A stretch of DNA of 54,293 nt from Lucifugimonas sp038150225 (GCA_038150225.1 JAYQWG010000011.1:1-54293); one strand, 5' to 3'. Shown: positions 44,141 through 52,900, numbered from the stretch's first letter. Notes: generated by a model not told the origin, from the sequence alone. Program-made: numbers and translations.

Positions 44141-45241
44141 CTAGCTAAATCGCGAAAGCGAAAATGAGTCGATATTTACCGTCGGCGCGGTTCCAACCAC
44201 GAGGTCAGAGGCTGCTTCTCCCATTGCGGGACCCAGCAAAATACCGTTTCGACCGCCACCAGTTGAAATCACCAGTCCCTCTGGACCGGCGCTGGAATCG
44301 ACGATAGGCGCTCTATCTGGAGTTATTGGGCGCAGGCATGCAGTTTGTTGAACAAGGTCAGCATTTTCGAGATACGGAAGCACTTCAACAGCCGACCCGA
44401 TAATCGAATCGCGGGCCTCGTCCGTAGTCCGGTCATCGAACCCGACTTCCTCTTCCGTGGTCCCAATCCAGGTCAATCCATCTTCTTTCGTCGACGCGTA
44501 GTTCTCGCCCCACCACAGCGATATGGGTAACACAGGCGCGGGAGCCTGGAGTCGAAGGATTTGTCCCTTCAATGGAGTAACGGGGACACTAACTCCGAGC
44601 GGTTCGAGCAGTTGAGATGACCACGGTCCTGCCGCAGCAATAACGGCATCAGCAGGGTGAGATCCGGCATCGGTCGAAACACCAGTCACTTTGCCACCAG
44701 TTTCGTCGATTGAAACCACCTCACGGTTCACGAGCTCCGCGCCACTATTTTCAGCTGCCTGCCATAACGACAGGGTCAGCTTGTATGGGTCAACTTCGTA
44801 AGCTTCACCGAAATACAGTCCGCCTACAACCGAGGGTGACACACGTGCGTCAATGTGACTGAACTCACCGTGACTAAGCCATCGAATATCAGAGCTGCTG
44901 TGCTCTGAATACGACTTGTATGCAGCAATTAGTTGCCGAGCTTCAAATTCATCGAGTGCCAGCGCCATTGAGGGCTTGCGAGAGAAGTTGGTCTCACTGC
45001 TCGGATTGATCGTGTCGTTCAACTGGCGGTGTAGATCAATGGAATGCAACGAAAACTTTTCGAAATCGTCCACCACACTGTTACGAACCGGAGGAATGAT
45101 CCCGCCGAGAGCGAAACCCGATGCATGTGAAGCTACTGAATCACGCTCAAACAAAGTCACCTTGTGACCATCGCGGGCAAGATAGTAGGCAGCCGCGCAA
45201 CCCGCGATGCCACCACCAACAATTGCGACGTTTAGTGACAT
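44141..45241 (-). CDS. FAD-dependent amine/amino-acid oxidase (DadA/glycine oxidase type)
   Basis: The 366-residue DAO-family enzyme starts with the FAD Rossmann motif NVAIVGGGIAGCAAAYYLAR, then TLFERDSVASHASGFALGGI with the usual variable loop. Near the C-terminus it has TACLRPITPDRAPIVD and STGGGRNGILLGPAMG, binding FAD and product. Such enzymes oxidise glycine, sarcosine or D-amino acids to imines; the substrate is not resolved here. It lies between the SprT-like gene (44 bases) and the malic enzyme (45 bases), so the three may be co-transcribed. Confidence 0.88.
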   Translation of the reverse strand: MSLNVAIVGGGIAGCAAAYYLARDGHKVTLFERDSVASHASGFALGGIIPPVRNSVVDDFEKFSLHSIDLHRQLNDTINPSSETNFSRKPSMALALDEFEARQLIAAYKSYSEHSSSDIRWLSHGEFSHIDARVSPSVVGGLYFGEAYEVDPYKLTLSLWQAAENSGAELVNREVVSIDETGGKVTGVSTDAGSHPADAVIAAAGPWSSQLLEPLGVSVPVTPLKGQILRLQAPAPVLPISLWWGENYASTKEDGLTWIGTTEEEVGFDDRTTDEARDSIIGSAVEVLPYLENADLVQQTACLRPITPDRAPIVDSSAGPEGLVISTGGGRNGILLGPAMGEAASDLVVGTAPTVNIDSFSLSRFS

Positions 45242-45286
45242 GTTGATAGTTGCATCAATTGGGGAGAAAGCACGTGCGCTACAGGG

Positions 45287-46744
45287 CTAGCTCTGCGACT
45301 TAAATGCGGCGTAAACCTCGTCACCACGACGCTGACGTCGCCGTGCAACTCCTTCAGCAGCTGCAGCCCGCGCCACTCCACGAGCCACGTTCTTAGCAAC
45401 GTTTTTGTCGAACACGCTCGGGATGATGAAATCCTCTGATACGTGGGAGTCAGGGATTACCGAAGCAATTGCTTCGGCTGCTGCAATCTTCATGTTGTCG
45501 GTAATAGTCGACGCTCGGACGTCCAGTACACCACGGAACAATCCAGGGAAGCAAAGCGAGTTGTTCACCTGGTTCGGGTAGTCGGTTCGTCCGGTCGCCA
45601 TCACCCGCACGTTTTCAGGAATGTCTTCGGGGAGAATTTCTGGATCGGGGTTGGAAAGTGCGAAGACGATTGCGTCATCGTTCATCTTTGCAACCTGTTC
45701 TCGAGTGACTAGGTTCGGACCAGCAAGACCTAGCAGCATGTCGGCACCAACCATGCCTTCTGCCAGTGTTCCTGAAAAGTTATCCGGGTTGGTGGTGTTG
45801 GCAAACCACTGTTTCATGTGGTTGTCACCGTAATCCCGGTCTCGATCAAGCGCACCTTGGCGGTCGAAACCGACGATGTTGTTCACACCATAGCTTTGCA
45901 GAATTTTGGTGCAGGCCGTTCCGCTCGCACCCACGCCTGCAACAACGACTCTCATGTCAGCAGGTTTCTTGTCGACGATCTTGAGTGCATTGATCAGACC
46001 AGCGAGCACAACAACCGCGGTTCCATGCTGGTCGTCGTGGAATATCGGGATATCGAGTTCTTCCCGCAGTCGATCCTCGATTTCGAAGCATCGTGGAGCA
46101 GAAATATCTTCCAGGTTGATTCCACCGAATCCAGGAGCTATTGCCTTCACGATGTTGACGATCTCATCCACATCGTTGGTGTCGAGCACCACCGGGTATG
46201 CATCAACTCCGCCGAACTCTTTGAAAAGAAGCGCCTTTCCTTCCATCACAGGAAGTGAGGCAGCGGCACCAATGTCTCCCAGACCAAGCACTGCCGAGCC
46301 GTCGGAAACGACGGCAACGGTGTGACCTTTACCGGTCAGAGCCCAAACAGCATTGGGGTCGTCATGGATTGCCATGCAAACACGACCAACACCAGGTGTG
46401 TAAGCCTTCGACATATCGTCACGAGTTGTCACAGGAACTCGTGAGTGCATTTCGATCTTTCCACCTATGTGGAGAAGGAATGTCTGGTCTGAAACGCTTC
46501 TGACGCTGACGTTTTCGACCGCCTTGATCGCTTCCACAACCTCTGCCGCATGGTCCTGGCCAGCGGTGTTGACCGTGAAGTCCCGAACCATCTTGCCCCG
46601 TGACGTTTGAACAACATCAACACCGGTTGCGCTTCCACCGGCATCTCCAATCGCGGATGTAATTTTTCCGAGCATTCCAGGGTCGTTCGGATACTCCGCT
46701 CGAACAGTGATGCTGTATGCGACGCCAGGCGTTCTCGTTGCCAT
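45287..46744 (-). CDS. NAD(P)-dependent malic enzyme with N-terminal ACT domain
   Basis: Oxidatively decarboxylates malate to pyruvate. Residues 1-85 form an ACT-like regulatory domain (SITVRAEYPNDPGMLGKITS). The catalytic part has AYTPGVGRVC, VVSDGSAVLGLGDIG, FGGINLEDISAPRCFEIE, FHDDQHGTAVV and the Rossmann VVVAGVGASGTACTKIL. Length 485 matches the ACT-malic enzyme group. With PPDK and pyruvate kinase in the same window it completes a pyruvate/PEP/malate node. ATG start at 46744. The 285-base gap to the next gene (46745-47029) holds promoters for both directions, none clear enough to list. Confidence 0.94.
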   Translation of the reverse strand: MATRTPGVAYSITVRAEYPNDPGMLGKITSAIGDAGGSATGVDVVQTSRGKMVRDFTVNTAGQDHAAEVVEAIKAVENVSVRSVSDQTFLLHIGGKIEMHSRVPVTTRDDMSKAYTPGVGRVCMAIHDDPNAVWALTGKGHTVAVVSDGSAVLGLGDIGAAASLPVMEGKALLFKEFGGVDAYPVVLDTNDVDEIVNIVKAIAPGFGGINLEDISAPRCFEIEDRLREELDIPIFHDDQHGTAVVVLAGLINALKIVDKKPADMRVVVAGVGASGTACTKILQSYGVNNIVGFDRQGALDRDRDYGDNHMKQWFANTTNPDNFSGTLAEGMVGADMLLGLAGPNLVTREQVAKMNDDAIVFALSNPDPEILPEDIPENVRVMATGRTDYPNQVNNSLCFPGLFRGVLDVRASTITDNMKIAAAEAIASVIPDSHVSEDFIIPSVFDKNVAKNVARGVARAAAAEGVARRRQRRGDEVYAAFKSQS

Positions 46745-47029
46745 TAAGTGAGAGCTCCAAGTAGTTCGAGAACCGTCGGTTGAATTCGAATAACGGGTCT
46801 AGGAAAGTTCGTGATTCGCACCTTGTTGAAAATGCGACCAAAGTCTATCACTGAAGCACTATGGAATTGGATACATCCTTCATCAGGATTTCGTAAGAAT
46901 CCAACTTCAGAAATGCCGCGCCGGCTTTCCGTTAAAAGGGTCGATTTCACCTGAACGTGTCGACAGTCCTGCGTTATCCTTGTCGTGTTAACGCAAAATA
47001 TTTGCCCGAAAAAAGTGACGGAGTAACAA

Positions 47030-47812
47030 ATGGCAGAAGCGGCTAGTCCTCAGCTAAAGGGACGCTTTACCACCTGTGAGCTTGTACGACGAGAAGAACT
47101 CACAGAAGATCTGGTTAAGTTTTGGATAAAGCCTGCTCAGGATTACGCATTCAAACCTGGACAGTACTGCACCATTGGTGTCGAAGGCATCGAGCGACCT
47201 TACTCAATCGCATCCTCACCGGACGAAAAGTTCATTGAACTGTTCATCGAAATCGTCCCGGTCGAGCACGGCGGACACCTCACTCCACTTCTCGAGCACC
47301 AGCCAATTGGTGCTGAGTTCACTCTCCGCCCACGCGCCAAGGGAATCTTCGTCCTCCAGCCAGAGTTCAAGAACCACATCTTCGTCGGCACGGTAACTGG
47401 CGTTGTCCCTTACATCTCAATGCTCCGCAAATTCCTCAACGACCCGGAATGGCCAGCACCGGTTGATGGTGTTTCTCGAGACGAATATTCGTTCCACGTC
47501 CTAGAGGGCGCCAGCTACCTCGATGAGTTCGGTTACGACGAAGAACTCACCCAACTCGCAAACGAGCATGACTTCATCCACTTCTACCCGTCTGTTTCAC
47601 GACCTACCGAGGAACGAAACGCTGAGTGGAATGGTGCCGAAGGTCGAATCAACCTGTTGGTCGAGGACTACCTGAAAGAGCACGGTCTTGACCCGAAAGA
47701 GACCTGCGTTTACGCCTGTGGTCACCCACAAATGATTGAGGACGTTGGTGCTCGAATGGAGCCAACCGAGTTCTCATTCGTTGAAGAGCGATTCTGGAAA
47801 GAAGACGAGTAG
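47030..47812 (+). CDS. fpr: Ferredoxin/flavodoxin-NADP reductase family protein
   Basis: The 260-residue flavoenzyme has the FAD motif RPYSIASSP (about 63-71), LRPRAKGIFVL, the NADP phosphate-binding loop VGTVTGVVPYISM, and CVYACGHPQMIEDV with the final aromatic segment near the C-terminus (FSFVEERFW). It transfers electrons between NADPH and ferredoxin or flavodoxin. GGAG lies 8 bases before the ATG. Codon use is strongly biased to CGA for Arg and to codons seen in the ATP synthase genes, which suggests high expression. Confidence 0.9.
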   Translation: MAEAASPQLKGRFTTCELVRREELTEDLVKFWIKPAQDYAFKPGQYCTIGVEGIERPYSIASSPDEKFIELFIEIVPVEHGGHLTPLLEHQPIGAEFTLRPRAKGIFVLQPEFKNHIFVGTVTGVVPYISMLRKFLNDPEWPAPVDGVSRDEYSFHVLEGASYLDEFGYDEELTQLANEHDFIHFYPSVSRPTEERNAEWNGAEGRINLLVEDYLKEHGLDPKETCVYACGHPQMIEDVGARMEPTEFSFVEERFWKEDE

Positions 47813-47874
47813 TCTTCACTCTCGGAAATTCCTAACGGTCGCATAGCTACAAACCGGAAACTCCTTTCCCGATT

Positions 47875-47880
47875 TATACT
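47875..47880 (+). promoter_or_regulatory. Candidate -10 box for the garR-like gene
   Basis: TATACT at 47875-47880 lies about 70 bases before the ATG. The -35 is not convincing. Confidence 0.3.
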
Positions 47881-47950
47881 TGCGCGCCGTGAAATCCATT
47901 AGCAACCTACCGGCGAAGATCGCCTGTATTTAGAACCAAGAGGAAATCAA

Positions 47951-48844
47951 ATGGCAGAACGAATTGGATTCGTCGGTCTTGGAATCATGGGCAAGCCCAT
48001 GGCCAAGAACCTGGTCAACGCTGGATTCGAAGTAACGGTCTACAACCGATCTTCCGCCGCCGTCGAGGAACTGGTTGCTGAAGGCGCAACAGCAGGAACC
48101 TCATCAGCTGATGTCGCTTCGAAGTCCGACATCACAGTCCTGATGGTTCCAGACAGTCCTGACTCCGAGGCAGTCGTTCTCGGCGAAAACGGATTGCTCG
48201 AAGGCGCTTCGTCAGGCGATTTGATCGTCGACATGTCATCGATCGAACCTGGCGTATCACAGCGTATCCACGCAGCCTGCGCAGAAAAAGGCGTTAACTT
48301 CATCGACGCTCCAGTTTCAGGGGGAGAGCCGTTCGCAATCTCCGGTGATCTCGCAATCATGGTTGGCGGTAGCGCCAGTGATTTCGAGCGAGCCAAGCCA
48401 TTGTTCGACGTCATGGGTAAATCCGCAGTTCTTTGCGGAGACAGCGGAGCAGGTAACGTAACCAAGCTCGCTAACCAAATTGTTGTTGGTGCCAACATTC
48501 ACGCTCTTGCCGAGGCACTAGTACTGGCAACCAAAGCTGGCGTGAATCCGGAAACAGTATTCGATGCAATCAAGGGCGGACTTGCTGGTTCAAACGTCAT
48601 GAACGCCAAGGCACCAATGATGTTCGAGCGAAACTTCAAGCCTGGTTTCCGAATTGAGCTTCACTACAAGGACATCAACAACGCGGTGAAGACCTCCAAC
48701 GAACTCGATCTTCCGCTCCAGGTAACTGCCAACCTGCAGCAGGTTATGAAAGCACTTGTTGGTTGGGGCGAAGGCGGCAACGACCACTCAGGCATCCTGA
48801 GCTACGTCGAGAAGCTTTCAGGTGTGGAAGTCACGAACAAATAG
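47951..48844 (+). CDS. garR: Beta-hydroxyacid dehydrogenase (2-hydroxy-3-oxopropionate reductase, GarR-like)
   Basis: The 297-residue enzyme reduces tartronate semialdehyde or a related 3-hydroxyacid. It has the dinucleotide motif GFVGLGIMGKPMAKNL, the substrate loop DAPVSGGEPFAISGDLAIMV and the catalytic Lys in GNVTKLANQIVVGANIHAL. The GGLAGSNVMNAKAPMM and KDINNA stretches favour GarR over 3-hydroxyisobutyrate dehydrogenase. AGAGGA lies 7 bases before the ATG. A strong terminator follows. It may process glycolate/glyoxylate-derived semialdehyde together with the hydroxyacid dehydrogenases downstream. Confidence 0.9.
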   Translation: MAERIGFVGLGIMGKPMAKNLVNAGFEVTVYNRSSAAVEELVAEGATAGTSSADVASKSDITVLMVPDSPDSEAVVLGENGLLEGASSGDLIVDMSSIEPGVSQRIHAACAEKGVNFIDAPVSGGEPFAISGDLAIMVGGSASDFERAKPLFDVMGKSAVLCGDSGAGNVTKLANQIVVGANIHALAEALVLATKAGVNPETVFDAIKGGLAGSNVMNAKAPMMFERNFKPGFRIELHYKDINNAVKTSNELDLPLQVTANLQQVMKALVGWGEGGNDHSGILSYVEKLSGVEVTNK

Positions 48845-48865
48845 TTCGGCCTCAATCCGTTTTCG

Positions 48866-48895
48866 AAAAAGAGGTGGCTTGGTCCACCTCTTTTT
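48866..48895. terminator. Bidirectional rho-independent terminator
   Basis: AAAAAGAGGTGG (48866-48877) pairs with CCACCTCTTTTT (48884-48895) around a CTTGGT loop. A/T flanks allow termination from both sides. Confidence 0.92.
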
Positions 48896-49005
48896 ATTTC
48901 CTGAAACTCAATTGTTCGAATAAACCCTGGTGTTAGGGAAGAATGCCGACCACGCGAACCAGAACATTTCGCGGGCTGGTACGCGTTCAAACAATTCACC
49001 GCTGT

Positions 49006-49221
49006 CTAATACGAGACCGGTGTCGACCCAACCACGGGCGCAGGTTGGGTCGAACTCTCAGTCGACTTTAGCTCGTCCTCGCTTGCGGGTGCGGTGCTCG
49101 AACTGAGAGTCTCAGGAGCGGGTGTGGAATCACGAGACGATTCAACATAATCAATGAGGACGGCAAACATTGAAAGTACCGCCAACAAGAGAATCAGTTT
49201 CAGGGAGTTTGACGAAGGCAT
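49006..49221 (-). CDS. Small exported or membrane-anchored protein, unknown function
   Basis: The product of about 71 residues has one N-terminal hydrophobic helix (LKLILLLAVLSMFAVLI) and a Ser/Thr/Pro/Glu-rich tail (TPAPETLSSSTAPASEDELK), like a short surface-exposed anchor. Three in-frame starts exist (GTG 49230, ATG 49227, ATG 49221) with no strong Shine-Dalgarno, so the exact start is open. It follows the PAC2 gene by about 57 bases on the same strand and ends before the terminator. Confidence 0.55.
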   Translation of the reverse strand: MPSSNSLKLILLLAVLSMFAVLIDYVESSRDSTPAPETLSSSTAPASEDELKSTESSTQPAPVVGSTPVSY

Positions 49222-49277
49222 GAGCATCACTTGATATGTGACGAAGCCTTCTAAGGATTACTTTCTGGCGTGGAGAA

Positions 49278-50189
49278 TTAGGATTGATCCCGGGTATCAG
49301 GTTCGTCTTCAGACCCGGCGACATCGCTTAGGAACTGTTCGATTTCCGGCGACAGAGAGATACTGTCGCCCGTCGAGAAATCCAGATCCTCCTCTGCCTC
49401 TTCATCGGCCTCGCGTTCAAACCGCTGAACCATATCTTGGAGCTCGGGATTATCGGTCATCGCAGGGCTGACCTGCTCGTACTGTTTCTCCCCAAGTTCC
49501 ACTTCCGGCAACCGGGTGCTGAATCCATAGAGTTGAGCAAGAATTTTCAGAATTCTGGCGGTACCTGCGTAGTCGTCGTCGAGCTTCAAATACAACGGCA
49601 AATGAACCATCAATGACAGGGTTTCGACATTTAAGTCGTTGTACAGACGTTCCGAAATGTTGGAAATCATCGATGTCGGACCCTGATAGTTCGACGTCCC
49701 AAGCTTCACTCCACCGAAGTCTGCCGGCGGGGTCCATCCTCGGGCAGAACCAGTCACAGGTAGTGATCGTGAATGCGGAACTGAATCATACATTCCACCA
49801 ATTTGGATGTACCGCTTCACCCCGAGATGTTTCAGCAGTTCGACTACAGAGTCGTTGTAATCCTCGGCAAAGGCGTGTGGTTCAAGCATCGACAGCAAAA
49901 CGAGGTCGTTGCTCTCGTGGCGGCGCGCCACGCTAATCCGGGTATTAGGCGTACGAATCGAACGGTTGCCATCAACAAGCTTGATCTGCGGACGGTATCG
50001 AGTAAAGTCGTAAAACTTGCCAGGACGATCCAGCTGACCGATGCGTTCTGATGCGTACATCATGCCGAGTCGCTTCAGTACGATGCGGCCAACGTTACCA
50101 ACATTGATCCACGGTTTGAGGATCGCAATGCAATGAGGATTGTCGAGTTCCTCAATGTGATCGTCTATTTCAAAATCGCCGATTCGCAT
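49278..50189 (-). CDS. PAC2 (proteasome assembly chaperone 2) family protein
   Basis: The 303-residue product matches the bacterial PAC2 family: INVGNVGRIVLKRLGM near the N-terminus, FYDFTRYRPQIKLVDGNRSI, KRYIQIGGMYDSVPHSR and the later SLMVHLPLYLKLDDDYAGTARIL, key residues only. The C-terminal 60 residues are highly acidic and probably disordered. In bacteria this family has no fixed role and occurs in organisms with and without proteasomes; no proteasome gene is in this window. Confidence 0.85.
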   Translation of the reverse strand: MRIGDFEIDDHIEELDNPHCIAILKPWINVGNVGRIVLKRLGMMYASERIGQLDRPGKFYDFTRYRPQIKLVDGNRSIRTPNTRISVARRHESNDLVLLSMLEPHAFAEDYNDSVVELLKHLGVKRYIQIGGMYDSVPHSRSLPVTGSARGWTPPADFGGVKLGTSNYQGPTSMISNISERLYNDLNVETLSLMVHLPLYLKLDDDYAGTARILKILAQLYGFSTRLPEVELGEKQYEQVSPAMTDNPELQDMVQRFEREADEEAEEDLDFSTGDSISLSPEIEQFLSDVAGSEDEPDTRDQS

Positions 50190-50369
50190 CAGTATCCTTT
50201 GGCGTTTTTCCTTGTCTGAACGCTGGTTCTATAGGTACCCACAGCATACACGCACGTAACAAGCCTCAAACACGTAAACATGGAGCCGTAGGCATACATA
50301 TTTGGGTGCTAAAATCCGCCAGCCGATCATTCTGATCAGGTGTTATTAGCATTCGAAAAACGGTCAGGC

Positions 50370-51341
50370 ATGCCAAACAAGTTCGTATTTCTCCCACCAC
50401 AAACCTCGCTGTTCGAAGAGTGGATCCCTCGATTGCTCGACTCGGCTACTGGCTGGGAGATTGCAACCCCCGAAACTAAAGAAGATGCGAAGCGCGAACT
50501 CGCTGATGCCGATGCAGCGTTTGGAACCATGACACCCGAGTTAATCGCAGCGGCGCCAAACTTGCGATGGCTCCAGGCACCAGCTGCCGCACCACACGCC
50601 GGGTACTACTTCAAAGAACTGATCGATCACCCGACTGCAGTCACGAACTTCCGTGGCATCTACAACGACCATATTTCGGTACAAATCCTGGCGTACATGT
50701 TGAGCTTCACCAAGCACTTCAATATTTACCGCGACCAGCAGAATGAGCGGAAGTACAAAGTACTTGAATCGCCACACCACGACATCTTCCTACCTGAATC
50801 GACAGTACTGATCGTTGGACTGGGTGGTATCGGAGCTGAGACTGCCCGACTTTGTAAAGCCCTGGGGATGCGGGTGCTCGGAATCGATGCTCGTCGCGAA
50901 GACAAGCCAGAGTGGGTCGACGACATGTTCACGCCGGATGAACTCGACGCTCAACTCCCTAACGCAGATTTCGTAGTGCTGACCATTCCGCACACCCCTT
51001 CAACTGAAGGTTTGTTCGACTCGTCGAAGTTCGCCATCATGAAAGACTCGGCTATCTTCATAAACATTGGTCGAGGGATGACCACTAAGCTGGACGACTT
51101 GAACGAAGCCCTGAGATCCGGACAAATCGCTGGCGCGGGACTCGACGTTTACGAAATCGAGCCTCTTCCATCCGACCATCCGCTCTGGGATGCACCAAAC
51201 ACGATTTTGACACCTCACACCGCAGCTGTTGGTGGTGCGAATCTCACCGAACGTCGCTACGAGATCGTCCTCGAAAACTTCAGGAGTTTTGCGGCTGGAG
51301 AGCCACTTCGCAACGAGGTAGACAAAGCCAACTGGTTCTAA
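50370..51341 (+). CDS. D-2-hydroxyacid dehydrogenase (GhrA/glyoxylate reductase-like)
   Basis: NAD(P)-dependent reductase of 2-keto acids. The Rossmann motif is LIVGLGGIGAETARLCKALG (about 155-174). The catalytic Arg is in IFINIGRGMTT, the Glu in DVYEIEPLPSDHPLW and the His in ILTPHTAAVGG. Total 323 residues from ATG 50370, chosen over the GTG at 50340 because the protein then starts with the usual MPNKFVFLPP. It is followed by a second family member in the same direction. Substrate (glyoxylate, hydroxypyruvate) is inferred. Confidence 0.9.
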   Translation: MPNKFVFLPPQTSLFEEWIPRLLDSATGWEIATPETKEDAKRELADADAAFGTMTPELIAAAPNLRWLQAPAAAPHAGYYFKELIDHPTAVTNFRGIYNDHISVQILAYMLSFTKHFNIYRDQQNERKYKVLESPHHDIFLPESTVLIVGLGGIGAETARLCKALGMRVLGIDARREDKPEWVDDMFTPDELDAQLPNADFVVLTIPHTPSTEGLFDSSKFAIMKDSAIFINIGRGMTTKLDDLNEALRSGQIAGAGLDVYEIEPLPSDHPLWDAPNTILTPHTAAVGGANLTERRYEIVLENFRSFAAGEPLRNEVDKANWF

Positions 51342-51426
51342 ACAAAACGGTCCATCGGCGGTACTCTCTGCTCCTGCGGTTAGGCCGGGGTGGGAAGGGT
51401 AAACTCGCTTCAGCAAAATAATGCCG

Positions 51427-51457
51427 TTCCCTTTCGACCGGTATCGGTCGGAGGGAA
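51427..51457 (+). promoter_or_regulatory. Hairpin just upstream of the second dehydrogenase
   Basis: CGACCG-GTAT-CGGTCG (51435-51450) is extended by TTCCC/GGGAA (51427-51431 with 51453-51457). It ends 4 bases before the GGAGG Shine-Dalgarno. No T-run follows, so a regulatory or RNA-stability role is more likely than termination. Confidence 0.5.
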
Positions 51458-51472
51458 ATCTGGAGGTGACTG

Positions 51473-51523
51473 TTGCCAGGCGATAAACCACTCGTAGTCC
51501 ACATCGATTAGACCGAGTCTCCG
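51473..51523 (+). other. Likely true 5' end of the second dehydrogenase, interrupted by TAG
   Basis: TTG 51473 has GGAGG six bases upstream and opens the same frame as the dehydrogenase. It reads MPGDKPLVVHID, then a TAG at 51509-51511, then TESP and on into ELERKALAEIDCD. This matches the N-terminal strand of the family, where the first beta strand ends in Asp followed by an aromatic or polar residue. The stop therefore sits inside conserved protein sequence. Confidence 0.6.
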
Positions 51524-52465
51524 TTGGAGCTTGAGCGGAAGGCACTTGCTGAGATCGACTGCGACATCGTCTCGGTTGCCGTTTCATCCGAGGGCGAAAT
51601 CATCGAAGCAGCAAAGGACGCAACTGTCCTACTGAACGATCATTCGCCAGTTACCAGGTCAATGATCGAGCAGTTGAACAACTGCAAACTGATCATTCGC
51701 TACGGTCATGGCTACGACACCGTGGATGTTGATGCTTGCACCAAAGCTGGAATTATCGTAACCAACATTGCTGGATCAACTTCCGAAGAAGTTTCCAACC
51801 ACGCCCTCTCACTTCTGTTCGCCTGCGCCCGAGAGATCAAACGACTCGACCTCGTAACCACTTTGGGTCGATGGGCAGAGGTCTACTCACGCTCTATTCT
51901 CAACCGGATATTTGGCGAAACCGTCGGAATCATCGGCTTCGGCTGGATTGGTCGGGCAATGGCTAGAAAGTGCAAAGCCATGGGTATGAGCGTGCTGGTC
52001 CACGATCCCTACGTTGGTGACCACCTGGCAGTCGAATATGGAGTCCAATTCGTATCGAAGCAGGAACTCCTGGAGCAGTCCGATTACGTATCACTTCACG
52101 TTCCGCACCTGGATGGCACTCACCACTTCATTGATGCTTCGGCGCTCTCGTCGATGAAGTCGACCGCTTACCTTGTGAACACATCTCGCGGACCGGTGGT
52201 GGATGAACAAGCTCTGATCAACGCGCTGCGACAGGACGAAATCGCGGGTGCTGGCATAGACGTGTTCGAACAGGAACCGCTTTCACCCGACAATCCGTTG
52301 CTCAGCATGGATAACGTTGTTTGCACTCCACACGTCGCTGGCTCAAGTGAAATCGGCTGGGAAATCATCAGGCGTCGAGCCGGTGAGGAAGCTGCGCGAG
52401 TCTTGCGTGGAGAACGAACCGAAGTTGTCGTGAATCCTGAGGTTCTTGGACGAATCACTCTGTGA
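51524..52465 (+). CDS. D-3-phosphoglycerate/C-terminal-binding-protein-type 2-hydroxyacid dehydrogenase
   Basis: The body is intact: VTNIAGSTSEEVSNHALSLL, the NAD motif VGIIGFGWIGRAMARKCKAMG in part, catalytic Arg in YLVNTSRGPVVDE, Glu in DVFEQEPLSPDNPLL and His in VVCTPHVAGSSEIGW. From the TTG at 51524 it is 313 residues. The annotated start lacks a good Shine-Dalgarno and loses the first beta strand; the natural start appears to be TTG 51473, with an in-frame TAG at codon 13. The protein is either made by readthrough or reinitiation, or the TAG is a sequencing error or a recent mutation. Confidence 0.85.
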   Translation: MELERKALAEIDCDIVSVAVSSEGEIIEAAKDATVLLNDHSPVTRSMIEQLNNCKLIIRYGHGYDTVDVDACTKAGIIVTNIAGSTSEEVSNHALSLLFACAREIKRLDLVTTLGRWAEVYSRSILNRIFGETVGIIGFGWIGRAMARKCKAMGMSVLVHDPYVGDHLAVEYGVQFVSKQELLEQSDYVSLHVPHLDGTHHFIDASALSSMKSTAYLVNTSRGPVVDEQALINALRQDEIAGAGIDVFEQEPLSPDNPLLSMDNVVCTPHVAGSSEIGWEIIRRRAGEEAARVLRGERTEVVVNPEVLGRITL

Positions 52466-52543
52466 TTTCTGGGCAACACTCTGTAACCAAAACTCACCAC
52501 TCCACTAAGTGGATGCCTTCAAACCTTTTCTTTCGCACTTCCG

Positions 52544-52549
52544 TATAAT
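52544..52549 (+). promoter_or_regulatory. Perfect -10 box upstream of the structured region
   Basis: TATAAT at 52544-52549; the -35 region (TTCAAA 52518-52523 at 20 bases) is weak. It predicts a transcript start near 52556, ahead of all the hairpins. Confidence 0.5.
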
Positions 52550-52555
52550 CCACAA

Positions 52556-52900
52556 ATCGGCCTTGACTCCATAGGAGCGGTCGTGAGTAGGAAAACTCGA
52601 CTACTCACAGTATTTGAATGAAAGGAGGTGGTCTGTTTAATGTCTAGTACCAAGCGAGGTGCCCAGCACTAACGTAGGGCGCCCTACAGCAGGGCACCTC
52701 CGGAGTAGGCCCACCCGGTCAGCATGAGACGCAAATGTCCGTGTTGCCCCGGTGGGCCTACTCGCGTCTTGAGATATTTCAGTCCGCGCTGTTCCCTTTT
52801 CGGACTAGTAGGGATAGTTGACTGCGCCACCTGTTCTCTCCCCGCGGATACGGGGAGAGTTAGGCCGGGGGATAGTGCGACGCCAGAGCTGAGTGACTCC
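52556..52900 (+). ncRNA. Candidate structured leader or small RNA with four strong stems
   Basis: The 492-base stretch 52466-52957 has no ordinary gene but folds strongly. H1 is GTGAGTAG/CTACTCAC (52583-52590, 52601-52608). H2 is GAGGTGCCC/GGGCACCTC (52656-52664, 52692-52700) enclosing a 14-base palindrome (52674-52687). H3 is a 13-bp perfect stem (52703-52715 with 52751-52763). H4 is CTCTCCCCG/CGGGGAGAG (52836-52844, 52851-52859). None has a T-run. Arms of H1 and H3 share GAGTAG/CTACTC and could swap. A promoter-like TATAAT precedes it and a NUDIX gene follows. It matches no RNA family I know. Confidence 0.5.
52640..52672 (+). CDS. 10-codon leader ORF with a perfect Shine-Dalgarno
   Basis: AAAGGAGGTG (52621-52630), ten bases complementary to the usual 16S rRNA tail, lies 9 bases before ATG 52640. 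The ORF encodes MSSTKRGAQH and ends with TAA at 52670-52672. It runs through the left arm of H2 (52656-52664). The right arm CACCTC(C) at 52695-52701 could pair either with that arm or with the Shine-Dalgarno itself, so ribosome position could set the fold. Function unknown. Confidence 0.45.
   Translation: MSSTKRGAQH

Noticed and set aside
52501..52513. TCCAC/GTGGA mini-hairpin as terminator of the second dehydrogenase
   Set aside because: The stem is 5 bp and the T-rich stretch is 15 bases away, too weak to call.
51379..52870. Identical 12-mer GTTAGGCCGGGG at 51379-51390 and 52859-52870
   Set aside because: Repeats of this length are expected by chance many times in 54 kb, and the flanks do not match.
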